5,092 bases of DNA from an uncultured Leucothrix sp. (GTDB taxonomy: Bacteria > Pseudomonadota > Gammaproteobacteria > Thiotrichales > Thiotrichaceae), in contig CALAJG010000242.1 of the NCBI GenBank assembly GCA_937923375.1, positions 1 to 5,092 of the forward strand, in the 5' to 3' direction. The position numbers and the translations under genes were made by a program. This document shows, in pieces, positions 1 to 5,092 of this stretch (the first letter of the stretch is position 1; every line of letters starts with the position of its first letter). The notes below the pieces were generated by a model. The model made no database searches and was not told the origin of the DNA. It saw only the letters and a program-made list of their open reading frames with translations.

Positions 1-1
1 C

Positions 2-787
2 CGTTTGATACGAGACCTACAACCCGAGCACATCACCGGCCAAATCATCATAATGCCGATGGCAAACTTCCCTGCTGCCCAAGCCGGACTCCGCACTTCA
101 CCGATTGATGGTCTCAACCTGAACCGCATTTTCCCCGGCAACGCTCACGGTACTCCCTCCGAGATGATTGCCCATTTTATGGAAACGGAGTTGCTTTCAG
201 GTGCGGACTATTACCTCGACATTCACTCCGGCGGCAGCTCCTTAGAATACATTCCTGTCGCGCTCTATGGAGATACAGACTCGCCAGAAGCTAAACAGCG
301 GCAAGACATCCTGCTAGACAGCCTGGCACTACCCTTTGCATTGCAATCTGGTGCTGACCAGTACGGCTGGTACACTACATCGGCTGCTGAGCGAAACGGC
401 GCAAGTCCACTTACGATAGAGCTTGGTGGAAACGGGCAAATTAACCATCAGCACGTCATATTATTTCATGAAGCACTCATGCGCATGCTGCATGCGGTGG
501 GATGCTTAGTTGAGAAAAGGCCTGAGGCTGCTACCCAATCAAGGCGCGTAAAAGCAGTCAGCGAACAGCGAATCTATGCTTACGCCGAGGGCTTACTTGA
601 ACCCCTTGTTAACCTAGGAGACGATGTCTCTGACGGAGAATGTGTGGCGTTGCTACATGATCCTTCAACACCTGAAAAACCATCGCAAGAAATTATTGCA
701 CCAAAGGGCGGTGTAGTACTTTGTCAACGAGTGTTAGCCCAAGTTCAGCGAGGAGATTGTCTGTTTGAGTTGGTGTCGGATATTTGA
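2..787 (+). CDS. Succinylglutamate desuccinylase/aspartoacylase-family zinc deacylase (5'-truncated by window edge)
   Basis: This is a metal-dependent amide hydrolase of the AstE/AspA branch of the M14 fold. The family removes acyl groups from N-acylated amino acids or related compounds. The open frame continues to the left edge, so the TTG at 5 is an internal Leu codon and the true N-terminus is missing. Counting residues from that codon, I see NLNRIFPG (38-45), whose Asn-Arg pair binds substrate in aspartoacylases. DIHSGG (72-77) follows, with His74 as the third zinc ligand, then TIELGG (137-142), with Glu139 as the expected general base. The first motif (HGxE-like, two zinc ligands) must lie upstream of the window. 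Residues from about 180 to 258 look like the C-terminal barrel-sandwich domain of the larger bacterial members, such as the N-acetyl-diaminobutyrate deacetylase type. The substrate cannot be assigned. The last codons run into a TGA 5 bases from the convergent neighbour's stop. The family call is firm; the exact reaction is open. Confidence 0.9.
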   Translation, partial: RLIRDLQPEHITGQIIIMPMANFPAAQAGLRTSPIDGLNLNRIFPGNAHGTPSEMIAHFMETELLSGADYYLDIHSGGSSLEYIPVALYGDTDSPEAKQRQDILLDSLALPFALQSGADQYGWYTTSAAERNGASPLTIELGGNGQINHQHVILFHEALMRMLHAVGCLVEKRPEAATQSRRVKAVSEQRIYAYAEGLLEPLVNLGDDVSDGECVALLHDPSTPEKPSQEIIAPKGGVVLCQRVLAQVQRGDCLFELVSDI

Positions 788-792
788 ACTCA

Positions 793-1581
793 TCAGCTCA
801 TCGGATGTTTACCACGCTTAAAGTGTCGCTCTAGCTTATAGGCCACCCATATTTTTTTGGCGTTTTCATTACCTTTGTCCATTGCCTGTTTCACCCAGTA
901 AGCGCATTGTGCGAAACTAATTTGAACGCCAGCACCGATGCAGTAACGATAACCCAGATTGCTTTGAGCTTTGATATTTCCGCGCTTGGCCGCCGCCTCA
1001 TACCAAAGAGTGGCCACCTCATCATTTTTTGGAACACCCTTGCCCCGACTATACATAAAACCTAAGTTCAGCTGTGCCTCTGGTACGCCACTGATCGCGG
1101 CACGCTGGTACCATTTTGCTGCTTTCAACAAATCGGTACGCACGATTCTGCCATTATAGTAAGCATTGGCAAGGTTGAATTGGGCATTGGGGTTGCCCTG
1201 ATCGGCCGCTTTCCGATACCAAAAAATAGTCTTATCTTTATCTGATTTTTTTGTGTCAGTTTGATACAGCTCAGCGAGATAGAACTGCGCAGAAGCGCTT
1301 CCCTGCAACGCTAATGGGCGTAGCGCTTTGAACGCTTCATCATGCTTACCAAGCAAATACAGGCTTTCAGCTTGATTGACTGCTGCTTTCAAATTATTAG
1401 CTGATAACTTAGTAGCACGGACTTTCTTAGAATGACACTGCGTGCTTTGCTTCACGAGAGCAACTTTGCATTCCCACCCGTTTGTCTGCTCATGAGCATT
1501 CAATGGGGTAACAGATAAAAATCCTATCTGAAGGAATAAACATAGAGAATATAGAGTCTCAACAAATCCTGATTTGCACAC
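793..1581 (-). CDS. Secreted Sel1-repeat (TPR-like) protein
   Basis: This 262-residue protein is probably periplasmic. It has a hydrophobic N-terminal segment (about 8-25) and an AxA-like cleavage site after LNA29, as expected for a Sec signal peptide. Residues 65-94 resemble a TPR-type helical pair. Four Sel1-like repeats of 36 residues follow, at roughly 95-130, 131-166, 167-202 and 203-238. Each has the pattern AQxxLxxxY, then G or D spacers, then A..WY..AA..G. The first repeat has an altered loop (QTDTKKSDKD). Sel1 arrays form curved helical scaffolds that bind partner proteins; the partner is not evident. The start is GTG, supported by AAGGTGG 7 bases upstream (plus-strand 1589-1595) and by the signal peptide beginning there. 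Cys38, Cys49, Cys214 and Cys226 remain in the mature part and could form disulphides. The gene lies 120 bases downstream of the DUF5665 gene on the same strand, so co-transcription is possible. Lys- and Arg-rich residues end the protein (ERHFKRGKHP). Confidence 0.88.
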   Translation of the reverse strand: MCKSGFVETLYSLCLFLQIGFLSVTPLNAHEQTNGWECKVALVKQSTQCHSKKVRATKLSANNLKAAVNQAESLYLLGKHDEAFKALRPLALQGSASAQFYLAELYQTDTKKSDKDKTIFWYRKAADQGNPNAQFNLANAYYNGRIVRTDLLKAAKWYQRAAISGVPEAQLNLGFMYSRGKGVPKNDEVATLWYEAAAKRGNIKAQSNLGYRYCIGAGVQISFAQCAYWVKQAMDKGNENAKKIWVAYKLERHFKRGKHPMS

Positions 1582-1582
1582 T

Positions 1583-1667
1583 AATTAACCACCTTGACAC
1601 TATGGGTTATTTTCTTCTCGCAAGAGTACGCGAGACAATACACAAGGTTAACAAATCCAAATTAACC
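1583..1667. repeat. Short direct and inverted repeats in the Sel1-gene leader
   Basis: AATTAACC occurs at 1583-1590 and again, same orientation, at 1660-1667. An inverted partner GGTTAA lies at 1646-1651 and forms a perfect 6-bp inverted repeat with TTAACC at 1662-1667 (10-base spacer). A second inverted repeat, TCTCGC (1616-1621) with GCGAGA (1630-1635), has an 8-base loop and sits about 35-55 bases before the GTG. Neither hairpin is followed by a T-run in either direction, so neither resembles an intrinsic terminator. They could be protein operators or RNA structure in the leader. The arms are short and the region is AT-rich, so chance is a real alternative. Confidence 0.35.
1589..1595 (-). 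promoter_or_regulatory. Ribosome binding site deciding the GTG start of the Sel1 gene
   Basis: On the minus strand this reads AAGGTGG, followed by 7 bases (TTAATTA) and then GTG. It is the best Shine-Dalgarno match near the start of the Sel1 gene and supports the GTG at 1581 rather than an internal start. It overlaps the GGTTAA copy discussed under the leader repeats. Confidence 0.6.
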
Positions 1668-1701
1668 GCAGCTTACTGAGATTAGTGCAACACTTTAATT
1701 A

Positions 1702-2052
1702 TCACGGATCAGCTCTATTTTTCAAAGACTCCTCAATGCGTCGCAACGTTTCATTCATCTGATCTAACTCTTCGTTGTAATCTGTCTTGTAAATGTACTC
1801 AGAAACAAACTCATCAACTTCTTGTGTGTATTCACTCAACAACGGTATTTTAGTAAACAAGCCCAGCACCCAGATAACCAGTCCAATAACGATCGAGGCA
1901 CCAATAATCGCGCCTAATCCGCGAAATATGCCCGCAACAAAATTCATCCAAATAATTCGCCATGGGCTTGAAACATAGTTCACGAAATACTCTAGGTTAT
2001 CCGCTGCCCGCCTCAAGTCTGAGTCTTTAGCTATCAATCGATTGTTGTTCAT
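1702..2052 (-). CDS. Small inner-membrane protein, DUF5665-like
   Basis: This 116-residue protein matches the DUF5665 pattern as I know it: a short charged N-terminus, then the stretch at 27-47 (VSSPWRIIWMNFVAGIFRGLG) and a glycine-rich hydrophobic membrane segment at about 45-66. Members are small single-span membrane proteins of unknown function. Here the membrane segment is followed by an acidic tail. Residues 75-95 are rich in Glu, Asp and Tyr, and about 93-112 (EELDQMNETLRRIEESLKN) has heptad-like spacing suggesting a short coiled coil and oligomerisation. The ATG start is well supported by AAGGAAGGT 4 bases upstream (plus-strand 2057-2065). The gene is divergent from the EamA transporter. 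A minus-strand TACAAT at plus positions 2082-2087 could be its -10 box, with no convincing -35. After its stop there is a small bulged hairpin (1681-1699) without a T-run, so transcription may continue into the Sel1 gene. Function unknown. Confidence 0.85.
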   Translation of the reverse strand: MNNNRLIAKDSDLRRAADNLEYFVNYVSSPWRIIWMNFVAGIFRGLGAIIGASIVIGLVIWVLGLFTKIPLLSEYTQEVDEFVSEYIYKTDYNEELDQMNETLRRIEESLKNRADP

Positions 2053-2056
2053 GTTT

Positions 2057-2065
2057 ACCTTCCTT
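2057..2065 (-). promoter_or_regulatory. Strong ribosome binding site of the DUF5665-like gene
   Basis: On the minus strand this reads AAGGAAGGT, then AAAC, then ATG. It is the most purine-rich translation signal in the window and fixes the start of the small membrane protein at 2052. Confidence 0.65.
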
Positions 2066-2073
2066 GAATTGAC

Positions 2074-2087
2074 TACAATCCATTGTA
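2074..2087. promoter_or_regulatory. Operator-like palindrome in a divergent promoter region
   Basis: TACAAT-CC-ATTGTA is a perfect inverted repeat with 6-bp arms and a 2-base centre. It lies 21 bases upstream of the DUF5665 gene start and about 105 bases upstream of the transporter's ATG, in the only region that could hold promoters for both. Its right arm read on the minus strand is TACAAT, five of six matches to a sigma70 -10 box, correctly placed for the DUF5665 gene. A plus-strand TTGACT overlaps the left arm (2069-2074), but I find no good -10 at 16-18 bases from it. A dimeric regulator site is one reading; a chance palindrome is the other. Confidence 0.35.
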
Positions 2088-2151
2088 AACCATGACATAA
2101 AGAATCACGCGTCTGAGGCTAAGTCTTTATCGCTCGTTGGTGAAAAAGAAC

Positions 2152-2160
2152 TGTGATAAA
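2152..2160 (+). promoter_or_regulatory. Possible extended -10 promoter of the EamA transporter gene
   Basis: TGTGATAAA matches the extended -10 form (TGn followed by a hexamer), with GATAAA agreeing with TATAAT at four of six positions. No convincing -35 lies 16-18 bases upstream. If used, the transcript would begin near 2167, which would favour the ATG at 2192 over the GTG at 2153 as start codon. This is weak evidence only. Confidence 0.2.
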
Positions 2161-2191
2161 AGTTACCAATAATGTCGACGAGTACTGCCTA

Positions 2192-3151
2192 ATGAGCGCA
2201 CAATCCGAAACAATGACCTTGCGCCCTGATCGAACTGGCTTTGCCATTCTCATGATTATTTTTGGTACCTCAACGGTCGCTTGCGCCGACTTAGCAACTA
2301 AATGGCTAACCAACAATTTATCCTTGTGGCAGCTTCAATCGATGCGGTCGGTTTTTGGCCTGTGCTTCTTGCTCATAGTACTAGTCGCTTTGCGCAAAAT
2401 GTCCTCGCTGAAAGTAATCAATATCGAAGCTCTGTTTTTCCGCTCGCTGTTAATGACTATAACCTACCTTAGCTTTTTCACTGCTTTAGCAGTATTGCCT
2501 ATCGCAATGGTAGCCGGTGGTTTTTTTAGCGGGCCACTATTTATGGTGCTAATCGCATCGGTCATGCTAAAAGAGAAAATTGGTGTTTGGCGGATAATGA
2601 GTGCAGTAGGCGGATTTATGGGCGTCTTACTGATTCTACAGCCTGATTTTACTCAGCTTGACCCTATGCTATTTTTACCTGTTGTATGTGGTTTTATTTA
2701 TGCAATGACCCAAGCTTTTACTCGTAAATACTGTAAAAATGAAGACCCAATGGCGGTTTCATTCTGGCTAACGGTTATGTTTCTGCAGTCAGGACTTTTA
2801 GGGTTGATTGTTCTTTCCTTTATTCCACCGTCTCCCGATCCCGGTTTCTTCACACGGCCAGTCGTCATGCTACCGATGCCACAATTGCTTACATTATTAG
2901 GGATTGCCGTGGCCAGCGTTGTTATGCACTTTTCCATTGCTGCTGCGTATCAAAATGCGCCAGCGACTTTGGTCGCGCCACTTGAATATTTATACTTACC
3001 GATTGCGATCGTCGGCGGCTATTTCTTTTTTGATGAGAAACCCAATAACATTGCCCTCGTGGGCGTGTTAATTGTGATTGCTGCAGGGTTGATCATTACT
3101 TGGCGTGAGCGGAAAATGGCTCAACAATTTGAGCCCACCAACCATTACTAA
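2192..3151 (+). CDS. EamA/DMT-superfamily inner-membrane transporter
   Basis: This 319-residue polytopic membrane protein has two EamA-type halves and about ten predicted spans, near 15-34, 45-66, 79-98, 102-126, 132-149, 155-175, 189-211, 231-252, 258-279 and 286-304. The first half has the typical path: an Arg before span 3 (FFRSLL), then FFSGPLFMVLIA, the short loop LKEKIGVWR, and GGFMGVLLILQP. The second half repeats it with NAPATLVAPLEYLYLPIAIV, the loop DEKPNN and GVLIVIAAGLIITWRERK. Family members usually export amino acids, metabolites or drugs; the substrate cannot be read from sequence. The start is uncertain. I chose ATG 2192 because it gives a short N-terminus before span 1. GTG 2153 adds 13 residues and has only GGTGA about 9 bases upstream; ATG 2213 is also possible. 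The gene is divergent from the DUF5665-like gene and convergent with the lipoprotein gene. Confidence 0.9.
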   Translation: MSAQSETMTLRPDRTGFAILMIIFGTSTVACADLATKWLTNNLSLWQLQSMRSVFGLCFLLIVLVALRKMSSLKVINIEALFFRSLLMTITYLSFFTALAVLPIAMVAGGFFSGPLFMVLIASVMLKEKIGVWRIMSAVGGFMGVLLILQPDFTQLDPMLFLPVVCGFIYAMTQAFTRKYCKNEDPMAVSFWLTVMFLQSGLLGLIVLSFIPPSPDPGFFTRPVVMLPMPQLLTLLGIAVASVVMHFSIAAAYQNAPATLVAPLEYLYLPIAIVGGYFFFDEKPNNIALVGVLIVIAAGLIITWRERKMAQQFEPTNHY

Positions 3152-3168
3152 ACACTTACTAAGCGTTT
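3150..3168. terminator. Weak, possibly bidirectional stem-loop between convergent genes
   Basis: The stretch from AAACACTT to AAGCGTTT around a 3-base loop forms an 8-position stem. It has one A-C mismatch in the plus-strand RNA. In the minus-strand RNA the same position is a G-U wobble, so the stem is complete there. It overlaps the transporter's TAA and begins 10 bases beyond the lipoprotein gene's stop. The arms end in only three Ts and are poor in G+C, so termination would be inefficient. No better candidate lies in this 27-base convergent gap. Confidence 0.3.
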
Positions 3169-3178
3169 CACCGCCACT

Positions 3179-4612
3179 TTAATTTTCCAGCATCAAACCA
3201 CTCACTTTCTCCAGCAAATGCGGATCATCAAAATACCGTCGCCCAACAAAACTAATCGCATGATCACCAAATCGACGTAGTGCTCCTGGATTTTTTACCC
3301 CCATCGGCCAAAACACCCATCGTTCAGGGCGCTCTGACCCGGCAACATACCCCTTTGTGTTGAATACAGGGCGCACACCCGTATCACTAGATAGCGTTAA
3401 CAACCTAGAGAATGGCTGTAGTTGATAATGCTTGTTAATAGTTCTTTCCTGACTACCTTTAGACAATTTAGCTGCTGGCTCTAGGTATTGAATTTGGTGT
3501 GTATCTGCTTGCAAATATACAGCCATACGCGGCATGAGCCGAGGCGGCGAGTCAACCCGCTGCATTAACACAGGCTCTTGCCAATAACGGCTACTAGGCT
3601 TAAAAGGACGACCTGCTGGTAAAAACAAGCGATACCAACAGCCACACAGATGAATACTGTCATAGGCAATCACCTTGCCTCGCGGATCCAAATTGACCCG
3701 AAACACAACCGCGTCGTGTTGACCAGCAACCAAATCAAGCTTCTTTATCCGAGGCCTCTCAGTGAACCAAATAATATAATTTAGCTGCGTAATCGGCTGC
3801 TGCTTCCACCGAGCGTGCGAAATAAAAGAATAAGTTGTTACATCCTGCACATTCACTTTTAACTGCTTACCCTGCCAATACGGTGCTCCGGGTATATTGG
3901 GAGGCGTTCTGCTATTAATTAACCACGTCGGGGCATGTTGCTTTAGCAACTCCCATTGCCTGGGGACACCCTCAGAGCTTGAGCTCAGTTTAGGAGGATA
4001 TTTAAGCCATCGTTTACCAGTAATTTTGCCCCATTCCTTGGCAAGTTGACGCTGCTCTTTTACCACTCCCAGACGAAACGGAATAGCCGCTAAGGGATAA
4101 AGTCCCGCGACTCTGGCAAACGTAGAATAATCATTATCTTCGGGAATGGCTTTTAAGTCTTCGAGTGTTTTTTGAGGCGCCGCGTGCTGATGCTGTATTA
4201 GCTGTTCTATGCACTGCTTCACAAAGTCATTGGATGAAAGCTTTGTCCGATATCGGACTTCCCAATGCTGTAATGTTAAGTTTGGAATAGCTGCTAGCTC
4301 GTAGGATAAACCCTGTATTGCAAGTGAAGACATCTTTTGCAGAAGCTTGGAAACTCCCGTTGAGCTTGAAAGCGTGCTAATTTCATTAGTAATCAAACGA
4401 TCATGCCGTAACCACGGCATCTGAGGAATGCGATTCCCCAGAAGCGTTCCAGCGCGATGAAAAGCCAACTGATCCAGTGCTTTAAATGCAGGATAACAAG
4501 GGATTTTTTGGAGGGCTGCATTAAATGGTGCAGAAATAGGTTTCTCATGGCTGACTGTCGAGCATGCACTCAAGGTCATTAATAAGATGAGCGTTAGGCA
4601 AATCTTAGTCAT
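3179..4612 (-). CDS. Putative outer-membrane lipoprotein of unknown function
   Basis: This 477-residue protein starts with a lipoprotein signal: MTK, a hydrophobic stretch, and lipobox LSAC with Cys17 as the lipidated residue. Serine follows the cysteine and there is no Asp at +2, so sorting to the outer membrane (periplasmic face) is expected. I recognise no named family. Residues 30-240 look largely helical and basic. From about 250 to 380 the sequence looks beta-rich. It includes YIIWFTERPRI (279-289), AVVFRVNLDPRGKVIAYDSI (301-320) and, immediately after, HLCGCWYRLFLP (321-332). His321, Cys323 and Cys325 give a compact H-x-C-x-C cluster that could bind metal or form a disulphide. The C-terminus is aromatic and Arg-rich, with RWVFWPMG (431-438) and RRFGDHAISFVGRRY (446-460). 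The ATG start is supported by GGGAAGA 6 bases upstream (plus-strand 4619-4625). The gene is divergent from the P450 gene across 107 bases and convergent with the transporter. No frameshift or truncation is seen. Confidence 0.82.
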   Translation of the reverse strand: MTKICLTLILLMTLSACSTVSHEKPISAPFNAALQKIPCYPAFKALDQLAFHRAGTLLGNRIPQMPWLRHDRLITNEISTLSSSTGVSKLLQKMSSLAIQGLSYELAAIPNLTLQHWEVRYRTKLSSNDFVKQCIEQLIQHQHAAPQKTLEDLKAIPEDNDYSTFARVAGLYPLAAIPFRLGVVKEQRQLAKEWGKITGKRWLKYPPKLSSSSEGVPRQWELLKQHAPTWLINSRTPPNIPGAPYWQGKQLKVNVQDVTTYSFISHARWKQQPITQLNYIIWFTERPRIKKLDLVAGQHDAVVFRVNLDPRGKVIAYDSIHLCGCWYRLFLPAGRPFKPSSRYWQEPVLMQRVDSPPRLMPRMAVYLQADTHQIQYLEPAAKLSKGSQERTINKHYQLQPFSRLLTLSSDTGVRPVFNTKGYVAGSERPERWVFWPMGVKNPGALRRFGDHAISFVGRRYFDDPHLLEKVSGLMLEN

Positions 4613-4665
4613 AAAACATCTTCCCGATAACAGTCACCTCAGAATATTGATATGCTAACTATTGT

Positions 4666-4693
4666 TTGACTACATACGTACAGACTCTACGTT
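4666..4693 (+). promoter_or_regulatory. Possible sigma70 promoter for the cytochrome P450 gene
   Basis: TTGACT (4666-4671) agrees with the -35 consensus at five of six bases. After a 16-base spacer comes TACGTT (4688-4693), which agrees with TATAAT at only three of six. The transcript would start near 4700, leaving a leader of about 20 bases before the ATG at 4720. The palindrome TACGTA lies inside the spacer (4675-4680). I found no comparably good promoter for the divergent lipoprotein gene. Confidence 0.25.
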
Positions 4694-4719
4694 CAGTTTA
4701 CACCAAGTAACTATTTCCA

Positions 4720-5092
4720 ATGACAAAATACAATTACCCACAGGTCGATGTTGATCCAAGAAGCCCTGAGTTCTATCAAAACCCTTACGCTTTATATGCT
4801 CAACATAGCAACCACCCCCTGTTTTATTGGAAACAATATGACATGTGGTGCGTGCGCAGCTTTGAGCAGGTCAATGCATTATTTCGTGATAAGCGCTTTG
4901 GTCGCCGTTTACCTCAAGCCTTAGAGCCTGCACCAACCGTAAACAGTCATCCCGCACATCTGGCAGCCTTTCGTTTAACTGAAAAACACTCCTTACTCAA
5001 TCTGGAAGCACCACAGCATACCCGACTGCGCTCTCTTATCAATCATGCATTCATCAATCGGCAGGTCGAAACTTTGAGACCTGAAATTGAAG
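4720..5092 (+). CDS. Cytochrome P450, N-terminal part (runs off the right edge)
   Basis: The first 124 residues are present with no stop. They match the N-terminus of soluble bacterial (class I type) cytochromes P450, heme monooxygenases that take electrons from a ferredoxin or similar partner. Evidence is the opening PEFYQNPYALYAQ (16-28), the beta-1 segment PLFYWKQYDMWCVRSFEQV (33-51), the B-helix region ALFRDKRFGRRL (53-64), and the C-helix stretch LLNLEAPQHTRLRSLINHAF (92-111). In that stretch His100 and Arg104 (HTRLR) are the residues expected to contact the heme propionates. There is no N-terminal membrane anchor, so it should be cytoplasmic. The I-helix, ExxR and Cys-ligand motifs lie beyond the window, so subfamily and substrate cannot be set. 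An in-frame TAA at 4708 makes ATG 4720 the earliest start. No clear Shine-Dalgarno precedes it. It is divergent from the lipoprotein gene. Confidence 0.9.
   Translation, partial: MTKYNYPQVDVDPRSPEFYQNPYALYAQHSNHPLFYWKQYDMWCVRSFEQVNALFRDKRFGRRLPQALEPAPTVNSHPAHLAAFRLTEKHSLLNLEAPQHTRLRSLINHAFINRQVETLRPEIE

Noticed and set aside
5..7. TTG at 5 as the true start codon of the deacylase
   Set aside because: The frame is open to the left edge, and the family's first zinc-binding motif would have to lie upstream, so this is an internal codon.
971..1159. 62-codon open frame on the plus strand
   Set aside because: It lies wholly antisense to the Sel1-repeat gene, has no ribosome site or family pattern, and is explained by the codon pattern of the opposite strand.
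1616..1635. TCTCGC/GCGAGA hairpin as an intrinsic terminator for the DUF5665-like gene
   Set aside because: The stem is only 6 bp with an 8-base loop, and in the minus-strand RNA it is followed by AGAAAAU rather than a U-run. It is kept only as a possible leader structure.
1681..1699. Stem-loop just after the DUF5665-like stop as a terminator
   Set aside because: The 4-bp core with 3-base loop plus a bulged outer AT stem is weak, and no T-run follows on the minus strand.
1793..1978. 61-codon open frame on the plus strand
   Set aside because: It is antisense to the DUF5665-like gene, has low-complexity Thr/Ser/Ile/Pro content, and no translation signal.
2119..2316. 65-codon open frame on the minus strand across the start of the transporter gene
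   Set aside because: It overlaps the transporter's N-terminus in antisense, has no recognisable protein pattern, and its end would fall in the divergent promoter region.
2698..2937. 79-codon open frame on the minus strand
   Set aside because: It sits inside the transporter gene in antisense and resembles no protein; the sense frame is clearly the real one.
4675..4680. TACGTA palindrome as an operator in the lipoprotein/P450 spacer
   Set aside because: It is only 6 bases and does not extend symmetrically, so it is expected by chance.

Overview
This window looks like ordinary chromosome from a Gram-negative, probably gammaproteobacterial and possibly marine, organism. The grounds are a lipoprotein signal with an outer-membrane-type +2 serine, a periplasmic Sel1-repeat protein, a moderate G+C content and a general resemblance of the proteins. 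This placement is inference. I see no tRNA, rRNA, CRISPR array, insertion sequence, phage gene or attachment site. No stretch longer than about 140 bases lacks a gene.

Layout, left to right. Bases 2-787 (+) are the 3' portion of a zinc-dependent deacylase of the succinylglutamate desuccinylase/aspartoacylase family. Its first zinc-binding motif lies off the left edge. It converges, with only 5 bases between stop codons, on a secreted Sel1-repeat protein (793-1581, -). Upstream of that gene, and on the same strand, is a small membrane protein of the DUF5665 type (1702-2052, -). A 139-base divergent intergenic region carries a perfect inverted repeat and separates it from an EamA/DMT-family transporter (2192-3151, +). 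The transporter converges on a long lipoprotein of unknown function (3179-4612, -). That lipoprotein gene is divergent from the start of a cytochrome P450 gene, which begins at 4720 and runs off the right edge.

The genes alternate strands and do not form one pathway. The only possible co-transcribed pair is the DUF5665 gene followed by the Sel1 gene, across a 120-base gap rich in repeats. Deacylase, transporter and P450 are each typical accessory-metabolism genes, but nothing in the sequence ties them to a shared substrate.

No clear new multi-gene system is visible. The best leads are the orphan lipoprotein with a His-x-Cys-x-Cys motif, the repeat-bearing leader of the Sel1 gene, and the palindrome in the DUF5665/transporter divergent region.
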